From: Sulfitobacter sp. DFL-14
Lineage (GTDB): Bacteria > Pseudomonadota > Alphaproteobacteria > Rhodobacterales > Rhodobacteraceae
Assembly (NCBI RefSeq): GCF_003335585.1
Contig: NZ_QBFD01000022.1
Coordinates: 62,001 to 126,000 of the forward strand
Reading direction: 5' to 3'
DNA: 64,000 bases
A program made the translations under genes and the position numbers. The notes under the pieces are model-generated. The model saw nothing but the letters and a program-made list of their open reading frames with translations, was not told the origin of the DNA and searched no databases. Position 1 is the first letter of the stretch. Each line of letters opens with the position of its first letter. This document shows positions 43,616 to 52,857 of the stretch, in pieces.

Positions 43616-44182
43616 TCACCCTCTGAGCCGGTGATGCAAGATGATCGGCACTGCCAGCTCTTCTTCGTCGGTCAGATGCCGCTTCAGGAACGCCTCGATC
43701 GTCGCGGCAGTGGCATGCACCTGTCCGGCTTCCTCATGGGCTTGCGCCTCATCCAGCGCAGAGAGCTTGATCAGCCGGTTGGCCGTGCGGGTGAAATCAT
43801 CCAGCACCCTGTCCAGATCAGCGTGATCCTGTTCCAGCACCTCAAGCCCCGCCTCAAATCGCGGGTCCGCCGCCGAGAGTTCCGGAAAGTAACTGCGGTC
43901 TTCCCAGCCGTGGTGGCCATGCAGATTCCCGACCAGATTGCCGCCGTAGTAGGACAGACGCCCGGCGTAATCCTCCAGCCCCATGCCGCGATCCAGCAGG
44001 GTTTCCGTATCCAGCCGGACACGCTCCGCCACCCGGCGGAACATCTGATGCGCACCAAGCCAGTGTCTGGTCTTTTCCTTGAAACCGGGATGAGCCTCCC
44101 AGCTGTCACGCGGATATTGGTCGAAGAGAAACCGCATTTCCTGAGGCATCTCGGTCTGACGAATGGTGTAGGTATCGAGCAT
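43616..44182 (-). CDS. Hemerythrin-domain protein
   Basis: A 188-aa helical protein with the expected iron ligands of a di-iron hemerythrin-like site: His45 (GAHQMF), HGHHGWEDRSYFPEL (His88, His91, Glu94), EQDHADLD (His120) and FLKRHLTDEEELAVPIIL near residue 168. Such proteins bind O2 or handle iron and nitrosative stress. It is the first gene of a pair with the glutathionyl-hydroquinone reductase-like gene. The start is ATG 44182, with AAAGGAGAAT 8 bases before it. Confidence 0.83.
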   Translation of the reverse strand: MLDTYTIRQTEMPQEMRFLFDQYPRDSWEAHPGFKEKTRHWLGAHQMFRRVAERVRLDTETLLDRGMGLEDYAGRLSYYGGNLVGNLHGHHGWEDRSYFPELSAADPRFEAGLEVLEQDHADLDRVLDDFTRTANRLIKLSALDEAQAHEEAGQVHATAATIEAFLKRHLTDEEELAVPIILHHRLRG

Positions 44183-44666
44183 CGGTATTCTCCTTTCGGA
44201 TCAAAGATGGGGCGGCCTGCCCTGCCCCACCAGTGCTGAAAAACGCACAGCGGCTATGCGCGACGCCCAGGGTGCAAGGAAGGGCGCAACAAAATCAAAG
44301 ATTTACCGAAAGTAGTTCGCAATTCAGTTGCGACCCTGGTCTGCGAAAGAGCAGAACGACAGCGACTGCAAGCGAGCGCAGAATGCGTATCCGGCGTTGC
44401 CCGAATGGCACGCACGTCGACAACGCATTAACCAGGCTTCTTTTCGGTTAACAGTTTGCAAGATGTCGAGGCCCCGGCCCGACCCATCGTTTTGACGAGG
44501 GGGTGCGGCACTGCCATGCGTAAACAATATGTCCTGCTGCCCAGCACGAGATGCGGAGCAACGCCCATCCTGGCGCTCCTGCTGTAACCGCGTTTTACAG
44601 CAGGCGCCGGACTTGCCGGTTTCGTTGTTGGGAAACTGCAGGTTGACCCGTGGCTTACAGGTCAGG
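44183..44666. other. Intergenic region with a strong hairpin, no gene seen
   Basis: About 480 bases between the hemerythrin gene and tRNA-Ser. A hairpin lies at 44572-44608: stem CCTGCTGTAA / TTACAGCAGG with a 7-base loop, extended by GGCG / CGCC past a 2-base bulge. It has no T run. Apart from this I see no credible coding frame. Confidence 0.5.
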
Positions 44667-44756
44667 TGGCGGAGACGATGGGATTCGAACCCACGAGACC
44701 CTTCCGGGCCTACTCCCTTAGCAGGGGAGCGCCTTCGACCACTCGGCCACGTCTCC
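44667..44756 (-). tRNA. tRNA-Ser (anticodon GCU)
   Basis: On the leftward strand the sequence starts GGAGACGTGGCCGAGTGG and ends CGTCTCC, then G and CCA; the 7-bp acceptor stem pairs fully. The anticodon arm is CTCCC / GGGAG with loop CTGCTAA, giving anticodon GCU. The T-arm reads GGGTTCGAATCCC. The long extra arm expected for serine tRNA is present. CCA is encoded. Confidence 0.95.
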
Positions 44757-44971
44757 ACCGACGCGTATAGCCAAGCGTCCATGGGGATTACAAGGCGAAA
44801 TTGCCACGGCTGCGAAATCCTGATGGTGGCGGGAAAATCCCCCGCAAAACGCAGTCCCGCAAGCGCAAGCCAGCCCCGGCCCTGCCCAGCTACGCGGGGC
44901 GAGGCCCTGACCGGTGGTCAGGACGCCAGCAGGGCGCAAGCCGGTTACGGCCCGGCTGCGCGTTCAAAAGC

Positions 44972-46069
44972 TCAGGTATTGAACAGAAAGTGCAGCACGT
45001 CGCCGTCCTTGACCACATATGCCTTGCCTTCGGCACGCATCTTGCCTGCTTCTTTCGCCGGGCCCTCACCGCCCAGTGCCACGAAATCGTCAAAGGCGAT
45101 GGTTTCTGCGCGGATGAAGCCCTTTTCGAAATCGCCGTGGATCACCCCGGCGGCCTTGGGGGCCGAGGTGCCGGACTTGATGGTCCAGGCGCGCGCCTCT
45201 TTCGGGCCGACAGTGAAATAAGTCTCAAGGTGCAGCAGTTCGTATCCCGCCCGGATCAGCCGGTCGAGGCCCGCCTCGGCCAGACCCATTTCCTCAAGGA
45301 ACATTTCCGCTTCTTCGCGGTCAAGCTGGCTGATCTCTTCCTCGATCTGGGCAGAGATGATCACATGGGCATTGCCCTGGGCCGCGGCCATTTCGGCCAC
45401 TTTCGCTGAGAGCGCATTGCCCTGGGCCGCCTCTGCCTCACCCACGTTGCAGACATAAAGCACCGGCTTGGTGGTCAGCAGCTGCAACATGCGCCAGGCT
45501 TTGCGGTCTTCCTCGTCCACCTCGACGACGCGGGCGGGCTTGCCCGCTTCCAGAACCTCCAGCGCGGCGCGCATCAGCCGTTCCTGCTGCACCGCCTCCT
45601 TGTCGCCGCCGCGCACCTTGCGCACGATGTTCTGCAACCGCTTCTCGATGCTCTCGATGTCGGCCAGCATCAGCTCGGTCTCGATGGTCTCCGCATCTGC
45701 CACCGGGTCCACGCGGCCCTCGACATGGGTCACGTCACCATCCTCGAAACAGCGCAGCACATGGGCGATGGCATCGGTCTCGCGGATGTTGGCGAGAAAC
45801 TGGTTGCCCAGACCTTCGCCCTTGGACGCGCCTTTCACCAGACCCGCGATATCGACAAATGTCATGCGCGTGGGGATGATCGACTTGGAATTGGCAATCG
45901 CCGCCAGCTGGTCCAGCCGCGCGTCGGGCACGGCAACCTCGCCCACATTGGGCTCGATCGTGCAGAAGGGAAAGTTCGCCGCCTGCGCCGCCGCCGTGCG
46001 GGTCAGCGCGTTAAACAGCGTCGATTTGCCCACATTCGGCAGACCCACGATACCCATTTTGAAACCCAT
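44972..46069 (-). CDS. ychF: Redox-regulated ATPase YchF
   Basis: A 365-aa Obg-family P-loop protein that binds the ribosome. G1 is GLPNVGKSTLFNALT near the N-terminus, followed by NFPFCTIEPNVGEV, DIAGLVKGASKGEGLGNQFL, and a base-recognition stretch VLYVCNVGEAEA that replaces the NKxD of GTPases, typical of YchF's ATP preference. The C-terminal TGS-like domain has LHLETYFTVGPKEARAWTI and ends VVKDGDVLHFLFNT. The length matches the family. It stands alone between tRNA-Ser and a small membrane-protein gene. Confidence 0.95.
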   Translation of the reverse strand: MGFKMGIVGLPNVGKSTLFNALTRTAAAQAANFPFCTIEPNVGEVAVPDARLDQLAAIANSKSIIPTRMTFVDIAGLVKGASKGEGLGNQFLANIRETDAIAHVLRCFEDGDVTHVEGRVDPVADAETIETELMLADIESIEKRLQNIVRKVRGGDKEAVQQERLMRAALEVLEAGKPARVVEVDEEDRKAWRMLQLLTTKPVLYVCNVGEAEAAQGNALSAKVAEMAAAQGNAHVIISAQIEEEISQLDREEAEMFLEEMGLAEAGLDRLIRAGYELLHLETYFTVGPKEARAWTIKSGTSAPKAAGVIHGDFEKGFIRAETIAFDDFVALGGEGPAKEAGKMRAEGKAYVVKDGDVLHFLFNT

Positions 46070-46110
46070 GATGCGGCCCCTTGCTCTTGCGTTTGAGCCC
46101 TCCTAGGGGG

Positions 46111-46332
46111 TCAGCGACGCGCGCGCAAGTCCTGCGCACGGGCAGCACGTTCGCGCGAGGAGAAGATCAGGAACCAGGCCAGCAGGATGAACATCGGATG
46201 GGTCAGCCCACCGCTGAACAGCAGCGCGGGAATCCAGATCAGAAAGATCACGATCCCCAGGATCGGATGCCCCGTCAGAAAGATCGAAAGCGGCGGCAAA
46301 AGGATGGCAAGCAGGTAATTCATCACATCCAT
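46111..46332 (-). CDS. Small Pmp3/YqaE-like two-helix membrane protein
   Basis: A 73-aa protein starting [20 protein letters not shown], with a second hydrophobic segment [17 protein letters not shown] and a third [15 protein letters not shown]. The opening ([14 protein letters not shown]) is the Pmp3/UPF0057 signature for small plasma-membrane proteins tied to ion or osmotic stress. The tail is basic ([16 protein letters not shown]). The frame is open upstream to 46494, but ATG 46332 begins the conserved part; ATG 46323 is also possible. No ribosome binding site is obvious. Confidence 0.7.
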   Translation of the reverse strand: MDVMNYLLAILLPPLSIFLTGHPILGIVIFLIWIPALLFSGGLTHPMFILLAWFLIFSSRERAARAQDLRARR

Positions 46333-46526
46333 ATAGGGGCGTTTGCCGACAGTTGAAGTGGTGCCGCCCCTCAAGGCACCGGGGTGATCCCTGGCCAGAT
46401 ATTGGACCTGCGGCTGAACAGAGCCCCTGCCATGCCGATGAAATCCCCCCTGTCTGCCAAGGTGCCGATTGCGTTTTGCCGCAAGTTTGGGCATGCAGCG
46501 GTACCAGCATTCCGAAAGGCCCGCCC

Positions 46527-47318
46527 ATGACCCGCATCGACGCCAAATTCGCCGCGCTCAAATCTCAAGGCCGCAAGGCCTTTGTCTCCTACATCATGGC
46601 GGGCGATCCGGATTACGATACATCCCTTGAGGTGATGCACGGGTTGCCTGCCGCGGGGGTGGATGTGATCGAACTGGGTCTGCCCTTCACCGACCCGATG
46701 GCCGACGGGCCGACGATCCAGCTTGCCGGTCAGCGCGCGCTGGATGGCGGCATGACCCTGCGCCGCACCCTGCAGATGGCAGCGGCCTTCCGCGAGGCGG
46801 ATGACACCACGCCAATCGTGCTGATGGGGTATTACAACCCGATCTATTCCATGGGCGTCGCAGCCTTCCTGGAGGCCGCCAAGACCGCAGGCATCGACGG
46901 GCTGATCGTCGTCGACCTGCCCCCCGAAGAGGACGAAGAGCTTTGCCTGCCCGCCCAGGCCGCCGGTCTGAACTTCATCCGCCTGGCCACGCCGACAACA
47001 GATGACAAACGCCTGCCCCGCGTTGCCCAGAACACCTCGGGCTTTGTCTATTATGTCTCGATCACCGGCATCACCGGCTCGGCAGAGGCCGAGGCAACCG
47101 ACGTCGGCCCCGAGGTCACCCGCATCCAGAAGGCCAGCGGCCTGCCGGTCATCGTGGGCTTCGGCGTCAACACGCCGGAGAAATCCCGCGCCATCGCCGG
47201 GGTCGCGGATGGGGTCGTGGTCGGCTCCGCTATCGTATCACGCATCGCCCGGGGCGACAGCGCGGCAGATGTCCTGGCCTTTGTGAAAACCCTCTCCGAC
47301 GGTGCCCACAGCGCCTGA
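46527..47318 (+). CDS. trpA: Tryptophan synthase alpha subunit
   Basis: A 263-aa TIM-barrel enzyme that cleaves indole-3-glycerol phosphate; its partner TrpB is encoded at 60631. Catalytic Glu49 ([20 protein letters not shown]) and Asp60 are both present, as is the substrate phosphate region [28 protein letters not shown] chose ATG 46527 (GAAAGG 9 bases before); the frame runs open upstream without family resemblance. In many bacteria trpB and trpA are adjacent; here they are 13.3 kb apart on opposite strands. Confidence 0.95.
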   Translation: MTRIDAKFAALKSQGRKAFVSYIMAGDPDYDTSLEVMHGLPAAGVDVIELGLPFTDPMADGPTIQLAGQRALDGGMTLRRTLQMAAAFREADDTTPIVLMGYYNPIYSMGVAAFLEAAKTAGIDGLIVVDLPPEEDEELCLPAQAAGLNFIRLATPTTDDKRLPRVAQNTSGFVYYVSITGITGSAEAEATDVGPEVTRIQKASGLPVIVGFGVNTPEKSRAIAGVADGVVVGSAIVSRIARGDSAADVLAFVKTLSDGAHSA

Positions 47319-47350
47319 CCGCCCGATATGGCGGACAACCCGCTCGTTTC

Positions 47351-47374
47351 TTTTTGGCAGATAAATATCCCTGC
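47351..47374 (+). other. Recurrent TTTTTGGC...AATATCCC motif, copy 2
   Basis: TTTTTGGC, 5 bases, then AATATCCCTGC, 33 bases downstream of the trpA stop. It matches the copies at 2555 and 60578. A short palindrome CGGCATATGCCG (47394-47405) and a CCGGT/ACCGG dyad (47403-47417) follow. Confidence 0.5.
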
Positions 47375-47425
47375 ACGACAGAATCCACGAGCGCGGCATA
47401 TGCCGGTAAATCACCGGTTCTGATG

Positions 47426-47631
47426 TCAGTCCCGCGCGGCGTCCATGACTTCGCGCAGGCGCACCAGCACCGGCTGCAGCGCATCCTGCGATAGATCTCC
47501 AACCCCTGTCTGAAGCCTGTGCTGGCGGGATCCGCCTGTGCCTCGCGGCTCAGCAGGCCCAGGGCCATCAGGCTCTCCAGAACGGTGCCGCCTCCGATCA
47601 GGGTTATGGCCTTGCGGCGAGACAGATTCAT
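47426..47631 (-). pseudogene. Probable frameshifted Tat-signal small protein gene
   Basis: ATG 47631 has a strong ribosome binding site (GGAGGG, 4 bases before). It opens with a twin-arginine signal, MNLSRRKAITLIGGGTVLES, and a hydrophobic core. After about residue 40 (DPASTG) this frame turns into an unlikely Cys/Arg-rich run ending at 47230. The next frame over gives a natural end, LSQDALQPVLVRLREVMDAA, with a stop at 47426. One inserted or lost base near 47505-47525 would join the two into a 66-68 aa exported protein. It may be a true pseudogene, a sequencing error, or programmed. It is divergent from lldD. Confidence 0.5.
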
Positions 47632-47644
47632 GGGGTCCCTCCAT

Positions 47645-47664
47645 TTGGTGCGATAGTGCACCAA
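47645..47664. promoter_or_regulatory. Operator-like dyad upstream of lldD, site 1
   Basis: TTGGTGC and GCACCAA arms with a 6-base spacer, between the Tat-signal gene and lldD. It shares the TTGGT/ACCAA half-sites of GntR-family lactate regulators (LldR/PdhR type). Confidence 0.45.
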
Positions 47665-47700
47665 TCGCCCCAAACCTTTCGATTGATCTCAAATCGCCGG

Positions 47701-47728
47701 ATTGGTAAAGAAAGCAGACCAATATTGG
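47701..47728. promoter_or_regulatory. Operator-like dyads upstream of lldD, site 2
   Basis: ATTGGT and ACCAAT arms separated by 11 bases (47701-47723), overlapping a perfect palindrome CCAATATTGG (47719-47728). It ends 9 bases before the lldD start and overlaps the ribosome binding site (TTGGAG), so a bound repressor could block expression. Confidence 0.45.
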
Positions 47729-47737
47729 AGTTTGCGC

Positions 47738-48904
47738 ATGGCCGTCATCACCAACATCCAGGATCTCAAACAGATCTACGAACGTCGGGTGCCCCGGATG
47801 TTCTACGATTACTGCGAATCGGGCAGCTGGAACGAGCAGACCTTCCGCGAGAACACCTCAGATTTCGACAAGCTGCGCCTGCGTCAGCGCGTCGCCGTGG
47901 ACATGTCCGGGCGCAGCACCGCCAGCCAGATGATCGGACAGCAGGTGTCGATGCCCGTGGCCCTGGCCCCGGTCGGGCTGACCGGCATGCAGCACGCTGA
48001 TGGCGAGATCAAGGCGGCGACGGCGGCGCGTGATTTCGGCGTGCCTTTCACCCTGTCCACCATGTCGATCAACTCGATCGAGGATGTGGCCGAGGCAACC
48101 GGCGCGCCCTTCTGGTTCCAGCTTTATACCATGCGCGACACGGATTACGTCAGCCGCCTGATCCAGCGGGCGAAGGACGCAAATTGCTCCGCCCTGGTGA
48201 TCACCCTTGACCTGCAGATCCTCGGCCAGCGCCACAAGGACCTCAAGAACGGCCTGTCCGCCCCGCCGAAACTGACACCGGGGACAATCGCGAACCTGGC
48301 CACCAAATGGGCCTGGGGTATCGAAATGCTGCGTGCCAAGCGGCGCGAGTTCGGCAATATCGTGGGCCATGTGGACGGCATCTCGGATGCCTCCAGCCTG
48401 GGCGCCTGGACCGCCGAACAATTCGACCAGACGCTGGACTGGAACAAGATCGCGCGGCTCAAGGAACAATGGGGCGGCAAGGTGATCCTCAAGGGCATCC
48501 TGGATGCCGAAGACGCGAAAATGGCGCTCAAGGTCGGGGCGGATGCCATTGTGGTGTCGAACCACGGCGGCCGCCAGCTTGACGGCGCGCTCAGCTCCAT
48601 CGCCATGCTGCCCGCGATCCTGGACGCGGTGGGCGATCAGGTCGAAGTCCACCTCGATTCCGGCATCCGGTCGGGTCAGGACGTGCTCAAGGCGCTGGCG
48701 ATGGGGGCCAAGGGCACCTTCATCGGGCGGGCGTTCATCTATGGGCTGGGCGCGATGGGCCAGAAAGGTGTGACAAAAGCGCTGGAGGTCATCCACCGCG
48801 AGCTGGACATCACCATGGCGCTTTGCGGTGAAACGAAAGTGACCGATCTTGGCCGCCACAACCTGCTGATCCCCCGGGATTTCGGCGGCAACTGGCAAGA
48901 GTGA
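47738..48904 (+). CDS. lldD: L-lactate dehydrogenase (FMN, quinone-linked)
   Basis: A 388-aa FMN-dependent alpha-hydroxy-acid dehydrogenase that oxidises L-lactate to pyruvate at the inner membrane. It begins MAVITNIQDLKQIYERRVP and shows PVALAPVGLTGM, PFTLSTMSINSIEDV, WFQLYTMRD, catalytic VVSNHGGRQLDGA (His276) and FMN-phosphate motif SGIRSGQDVLKALAMGAKGTFIGR. The length fits LldD. ATG 47738 has GGAG 8 bases upstream; a TTG at 47702 in frame is less likely. Two operator-like dyads lie upstream, suggesting control by a GntR-type regulator that is not in this window. Confidence 0.92.
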   Translation: MAVITNIQDLKQIYERRVPRMFYDYCESGSWNEQTFRENTSDFDKLRLRQRVAVDMSGRSTASQMIGQQVSMPVALAPVGLTGMQHADGEIKAATAARDFGVPFTLSTMSINSIEDVAEATGAPFWFQLYTMRDTDYVSRLIQRAKDANCSALVITLDLQILGQRHKDLKNGLSAPPKLTPGTIANLATKWAWGIEMLRAKRREFGNIVGHVDGISDASSLGAWTAEQFDQTLDWNKIARLKEQWGGKVILKGILDAEDAKMALKVGADAIVVSNHGGRQLDGALSSIAMLPAILDAVGDQVEVHLDSGIRSGQDVLKALAMGAKGTFIGRAFIYGLGAMGQKGVTKALEVIHRELDITMALCGETKVTDLGRHNLLIPRDFGGNWQE

Positions 48905-48961
48905 GGGCAGGACGTCCCTGCGGAACGGCGCCTGCCCCCGATATTCCCGGCGTCGCGCCGG

Positions 48962-49798
48962 TTAACTGCGTTTTATTGCCTTGCTCAGGAATGACTTCAA
49001 CCCGGCCTTGGTGTTGAAACGGCGATCCTCCGGCACGATTGCCATGCGCATGCACACCTGATCGAATTTCTCAAGCGAGGACATATAGGCCGGTATCCGC
49101 GCGGGTTTCCACCCAGCCTCGCGATAACGATAGTTGGCATAGCCATGGCCTTCGAAGAATTCGAAGAAGTCCTTGTAGAAGTCCCGGCGCGACATCTGGT
49201 GCGGCCCGATTTCATAAACCACCACGCGCACGCGCCCTTCAGCGAACATGCGTTCCGCGCCTTTCAGAACAGCAAGTTCATGCCCTTCGACGTCGATTTT
49301 CAGAATGTCGATCTGTTCGACGCCATTTGCTTCGCAATAGTCATCCAATCGCTGGGTTTCGACAGTAAGGGTCCGGTCAAGCGCCTGGTTGCGCATCGGA
49401 AGATGCACCAGCTTACTGTCGATGGAGGCAAAACCGGTCACGTCATTCTCGAAATTGATATCAACTTTTCCGGCCTTGTCGGAAAGCGCAAAGCCATTGA
49501 TCTTGACCTGATCCTTGTGATCTCCGAAAAGACCCTCTTTCATGAAATCCTTGATCTTTTCCCGGTTGCCGGGCATCGGTTCAAACATGTGAATCGGACC
49601 AATCCAGGGTGCCGAATGCTGCAGCAGCGCCAGGCTCCATGTCCCGGTATTCGCGCCGACATCGAAAATACAAAGGGGCGTTTCGGGAGAATACCCGATC
49701 TCCTTGAAGATCGGCTCGATTTCAAGAAGCTGCAGCCGCGGTAAAAACTCCGCAAACAGCCTGCGATATTTGGGCCCGTATCGAATATCCTGCCCCAT
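48962..49798 (-). CDS. FkbM-family methyltransferase
   Basis: A 278-aa SAM-dependent methyltransferase. The SAM-binding motif is IFDVGANTGTWSLALL (about residues 44-55), followed by MFEPMPGNREK and the family motif ILKIDVEGHELAVLKGAERMF (about 165-185). The C-terminal part is basic. FkbM-type enzymes methylate hydroxyls of glycans or secondary metabolites. It lies next to (divergent from) a sulfotransferase-like gene, which could mean sugar or lipid decoration, but no glycosyltransferase is nearby. ATG 49798 has AAGGGAATTC upstream. Confidence 0.88.
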   Translation of the reverse strand: MGQDIRYGPKYRRLFAEFLPRLQLLEIEPIFKEIGYSPETPLCIFDVGANTGTWSLALLQHSAPWIGPIHMFEPMPGNREKIKDFMKEGLFGDHKDQVKINGFALSDKAGKVDINFENDVTGFASIDSKLVHLPMRNQALDRTLTVETQRLDDYCEANGVEQIDILKIDVEGHELAVLKGAERMFAEGRVRVVVYEIGPHQMSRRDFYKDFFEFFEGHGYANYRYREAGWKPARIPAYMSSLEKFDQVCMRMAIVPEDRRFNTKAGLKSFLSKAIKRS

Positions 49799-50024
49799 CC
49801 TGAATTCCCTTCATTTTTGAAATAGAGAAAATGCGCCTACAAACGTGCCAACGATTTCATGGAATACCTTCTAGGCCATTATCTCGCGAACGAAAAGACA
49901 GGGAATGAAATGCGTTTGCTGTCAGGGTGAGCGCGTTTCACGGCCGGAAATTTCACCGCTCACGCCCCGCCTCTGGCCGGTTAATCTGCCTTGCAACAGG
50001 ATGCGGCGATGCTAAGCATGATCC

Positions 50025-50645
50025 ATGCTGATCTTCCTGCGCCACCGCCTTGCCTTTCTGGCCACGCCCAAGACCGGAACCACCGCTGTGGAAATGGCCC
50101 TGCGGCCCCGCGCCGAGATCATCTTCAGCAAGAACCGCAAACATGTCACCGCCCTGCGCTTTTCCCGCAAGATCGCGCCGTTTCTGGAAGACACCTTTGG
50201 CGTGCGCCCCGACGCCGTGGCCATCATGCGCGACCCCACCGACCAGATCGCAAGCTGGTTCCGCTATCGCGGGGCTGACCGGCTGACGGGCACGGATCTC
50301 AGCACGCGGGGCATCAGCTTTGACACTTATGTGCGCGAAGTGATCAGCGATGCCCCTCCGCCGCGCGCCCAGATCGGCAGCCAGTTCAATTTCCTGACCG
50401 ATGGCGACGGCAGGGTGATGGCAAAACATGTCTTTGCCTATGAAAACCAGTCCGGTTTCCGGCAGTTCATGGCCGACAGGCTGAAAACCGACGTGACGCT
50501 GAAGCCAAAGAACGTCTCCCCCGGTGCGGATACCGGGCTAAGCGCGGAAACACTGGCCCTGCTGCGCGCCGCCCGCGCGCCCGAATTCGCGCTTTACGAC
50601 CGCATCGTCGCCGCGCAGGGGCATCTGATCACGCCGCAGGGCTAG
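50025..50645 (+). CDS. Sulfotransferase-like protein
   Basis: A 206-aa protein with the N-terminal 5'-phosphosulfate-binding P-loop TPKTGTTAVEMAL (residues 14-26) and the second contact region AIMRDPTDQIASWFRYRG (Arg, Ser), both typical of sulfotransferase superfamily proteins that use PAPS. It is short for the family, with a compact core and no signal peptide. The start ATG 50025 has only a weak ribosome binding site. Its last 17 bases overlap the end of the convergent MFS gene. The substrate is unknown. Confidence 0.75.
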   Translation: MLIFLRHRLAFLATPKTGTTAVEMALRPRAEIIFSKNRKHVTALRFSRKIAPFLEDTFGVRPDAVAIMRDPTDQIASWFRYRGADRLTGTDLSTRGISFDTYVREVISDAPPPRAQIGSQFNFLTDGDGRVMAKHVFAYENQSGFRQFMADRLKTDVTLKPKNVSPGADTGLSAETLALLRAARAPEFALYDRIVAAQGHLITPQG

Positions 50646-51801
50646 CAATTGTTTGCGTCATGCTGCGCCGCGCCAGCGCGGGTAGCACGGCCAGGGCCGT
50701 CAGGCACAGGATCCCCGCCACCACCACAAAGGCCGCGCGCAGGCCGAAGCCTTCGGCGACCAGCCCCATCAGCGGCGGACCAAAGAAGAACGCGCCATAC
50801 CCCAGGACAGAGGCACGGCTGATCGCGGCCAGCCGCATGTCGGGTGGCACCAGACGGCCCAGCAGCCCCAGTGCCAGCGGGGCCACCACGGAAATGCCCA
50901 GGCCCCCGATGGCAAAACCCAACAGCGCCACCGGCACGCTTGGCGCCAGCCCGGCCAGCCCGATCCCGGCGGCCGAAAGCAGCGTTGCCAGCAGCATCAG
51001 CCGGGTGTCGCGGATGAACCGCGACAGGCCGTGGCCGAACAGCCTGCCAATCCCCATCGTCAGCCCCAGCGCGGCGGGGCCCAGCGCCCCCTCGCCCGCG
51101 GTGCCGCCCAATGTCCGCTCCAGATGCAGGGCCGACCAGCCCTCCGACGCGGCCTCGGCCAGAAAAGCAGTCAGCACCACCAGCCCCACCAGCAGGACAA
51201 CGCCATGGGGAATTTGACCGGGCAAGCCGGGCAGCGCGGGCTCTTCCGCCTCGGCCACCCGGTCGCGGGCGGCAAAGGCCAGGATCAGCAGCACGGCGAA
51301 CAGCAGCAGAAACACCGCCCCCGTGGCGACCCGCGCCTCGCGCAGCGCGCCGGTGGCCAGCGCCGCCCCGGCATAGGCAAAGCTGTAGAGCGCATGGTTG
51401 AGGTTCATCAGGCTGCGCCCCTGGCGCGCCTCGATCTCAGAGACACGGGCATTGATCAGCACGTCCACGATCCCCGATCCGATGGAAGCCAGCGCAATGC
51501 CGACCACCAGCAGCATCAGTGTCGTCGATATGCCCGACATCAGCATGCCCAGCGCAAGGATCGCGATGCCCAGCGGCACCGCGATCCGGCTGAACGCCCG
51601 CTGGAACAGCGGTGCCAGCCACATGGCAACGACCGCACCCGACGACGCCAGCAGAATCGCCATACCATAGGCGCCGTCACTGGCCCCGACATGCGCCTTG
51701 ATCACGGGCATCTGCGCAAAATAGGTGGCCCATGCCACGCCGATGGCGACAAACCCGGCCAGCGGCCTGCGCGACAGATAAAGATCCTGTTTCAAACCCA
51801 T
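50629..51801 (-). CDS. MFS transporter
   Basis: A 390-aa permease with 12 hydrophobic segments, beginning [20 protein letters not shown]. The 2-3 loop and helix 4/5 region have the usual MFS character ([25 protein letters not shown], with a [19 protein letters not shown] stretch), and the C-terminal half repeats the pattern. I chose ATG 51801 because AGGGG lies 5 bases before it; ATG 51816 would add five residues. It resembles FucP/YbjJ-type transporters in its Asn/His-rich helix 4 but no substrate can be named. Confidence 0.83.
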   Translation of the reverse strand: MGLKQDLYLSRRPLAGFVAIGVAWATYFAQMPVIKAHVGASDGAYGMAILLASSGAVVAMWLAPLFQRAFSRIAVPLGIAILALGMLMSGISTTLMLLVVGIALASIGSGIVDVLINARVSEIEARQGRSLMNLNHALYSFAYAGAALATGALREARVATGAVFLLLFAVLLILAFAARDRVAEAEEPALPGLPGQIPHGVVLLVGLVVLTAFLAEAASEGWSALHLERTLGGTAGEGALGPAALGLTMGIGRLFGHGLSRFIRDTRLMLLATLLSAAGIGLAGLAPSVPVALLGFAIGGLGISVVAPLALGLLGRLVPPDMRLAAISRASVLGYGAFFFGPPLMGLVAEGFGLRAAFVVVAGILCLTALAVLPALARRSMTQTIASPAA

Positions 51802-51928
51802 GCCTGCCCCTGCCATGCACCCGCCGCCTTGCCAAGGCCCCGGATGCGAATTTGCCCTTTTCATACGCGCTTTTCGCGTCTATACGCGCGGCTTCATGCG
51901 GGTGTCCCTTTCGGGGCCCCGTTTCTTG

Positions 51929-51953
51929 GGGACGACAGCCTTGGAGGCGTCCC
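51929..51953 (+). promoter_or_regulatory. Leader hairpin before rplY
   Basis: GGGACG / CGTCCC arms with a 13-base loop, ending 20 bases before the rplY start and 9 bases before its ribosome binding site. It could be an autoregulatory leader structure; this is only suggested by its position. Confidence 0.3.
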
Positions 51954-51973
51954 GTAACATATTGGAGATTAAA

Positions 51974-52636
51974 ATGGCCGGAGAGATTCCAGATCTTGAA
52001 GCCCAGGTACGGACGGGGACAGGCAAGGGCGCCGCTCGTCAGGCACGCCGTGACGGCATGGTACCGGGGATTGTTTTTGGTGGCGACGCAGACCCGCTGC
52101 CGATCAACATCCCGTTCAACAAACTGCTGACCATGCTGCGCAAGGGCCGCTTCAAGGCGACCCTGTTCAACATGAAGGTGGAAGGCCACGACGACGTGCG
52201 CGTCATCTGCCGCGACGTGCAGCGCCATGTGGTCAAGGACCTGCCGACACATGTCGACTTCATGCGTCTCAAGCGCACCACCAAGATCAACCTGTTCATC
52301 AACGTCCAGGTTGCGGGTGAAGACGTGTCCCCCGGTCTCAAGAAGGGCGGCGTGCTGACATTGGTCCGCCCCGAGGTGGAACTGGTCGTCACAGCCGCAG
52401 ACATTCCCGAAAGCATCACCGTGGATGTGTCGGAGCTGGAAATCGGCGACAGCGCGACAATCGCCAACGTCAAGCTGCCCGAAGGTTCCAAGCCCGTGAT
52501 CGACCGCGACTTCGTGATCGCTCAGGTCTCTGCGCCCTCCGGTCTTGCATCGCAGGATGACGACGAGGCAGAAGATGTGGCGGCGGACGAAGTGCCGACA
52601 TCCGAAATGGGTGACGCAGAAGCCAGCGAAGATTGA
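51974..52636 (+). CDS. rplY: 50S ribosomal protein L25 (Ctc form)
   Basis: A 220-aa 5S-rRNA-binding protein with the long Ctc-type C-terminal domain. The start [19 protein letters not shown], then [23 protein letters not shown]-type segment ([17 protein letters not shown]) and [19 protein letters not shown] are family features. The tail is very acidic ([20 protein letters not shown]). ATG 51974 has TTGGAG upstream. rplY usually neighbours pth, but here the two are 3.3 kb apart with two unrelated genes in between. A strong intrinsic terminator follows. Confidence 0.95.
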   Translation: MAGEIPDLEAQVRTGTGKGAARQARRDGMVPGIVFGGDADPLPINIPFNKLLTMLRKGRFKATLFNMKVEGHDDVRVICRDVQRHVVKDLPTHVDFMRLKRTTKINLFINVQVAGEDVSPGLKKGGVLTLVRPEVELVVTAADIPESITVDVSELEIGDSATIANVKLPEGSKPVIDRDFVIAQVSAPSGLASQDDDEAEDVAADEVPTSEMGDAEASED

Positions 52637-52659
52637 TCCATTCCTCACTGGAACGGACA

Positions 52660-52687
52660 ACGGGGTCGCCCATGGGCGACCCCGTTT
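52660..52687 (+). terminator. Intrinsic terminator of rplY
   Basis: A perfect 26-bp palindrome (half-site ACGGGGTCGCCCA, 52660-52685) followed by TTTGCGTTT, 23 bases after the rplY stop. Confidence 0.85.
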
Positions 52688-52857
52688 GCGTTTGGGGGGA
52701 TGCGGAAATTCCCCAAGGCAAAAAATGTGACCTGAGGCGCAGGCCGGGCCGGGGTGCTTCTGGCAAAGGCACCGCATCAACGAGACGACAGGTTGCCCCA
52801 TTTTGGGGCACATCGCCGACCCGACAGTTGAATCTCGGCTTACCGGCCTGCCGACAA

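Noticed and set aside
44324..44782. Leftward frame covering tRNA-Ser
   Set aside because: It spans the tRNA gene and has no family features.
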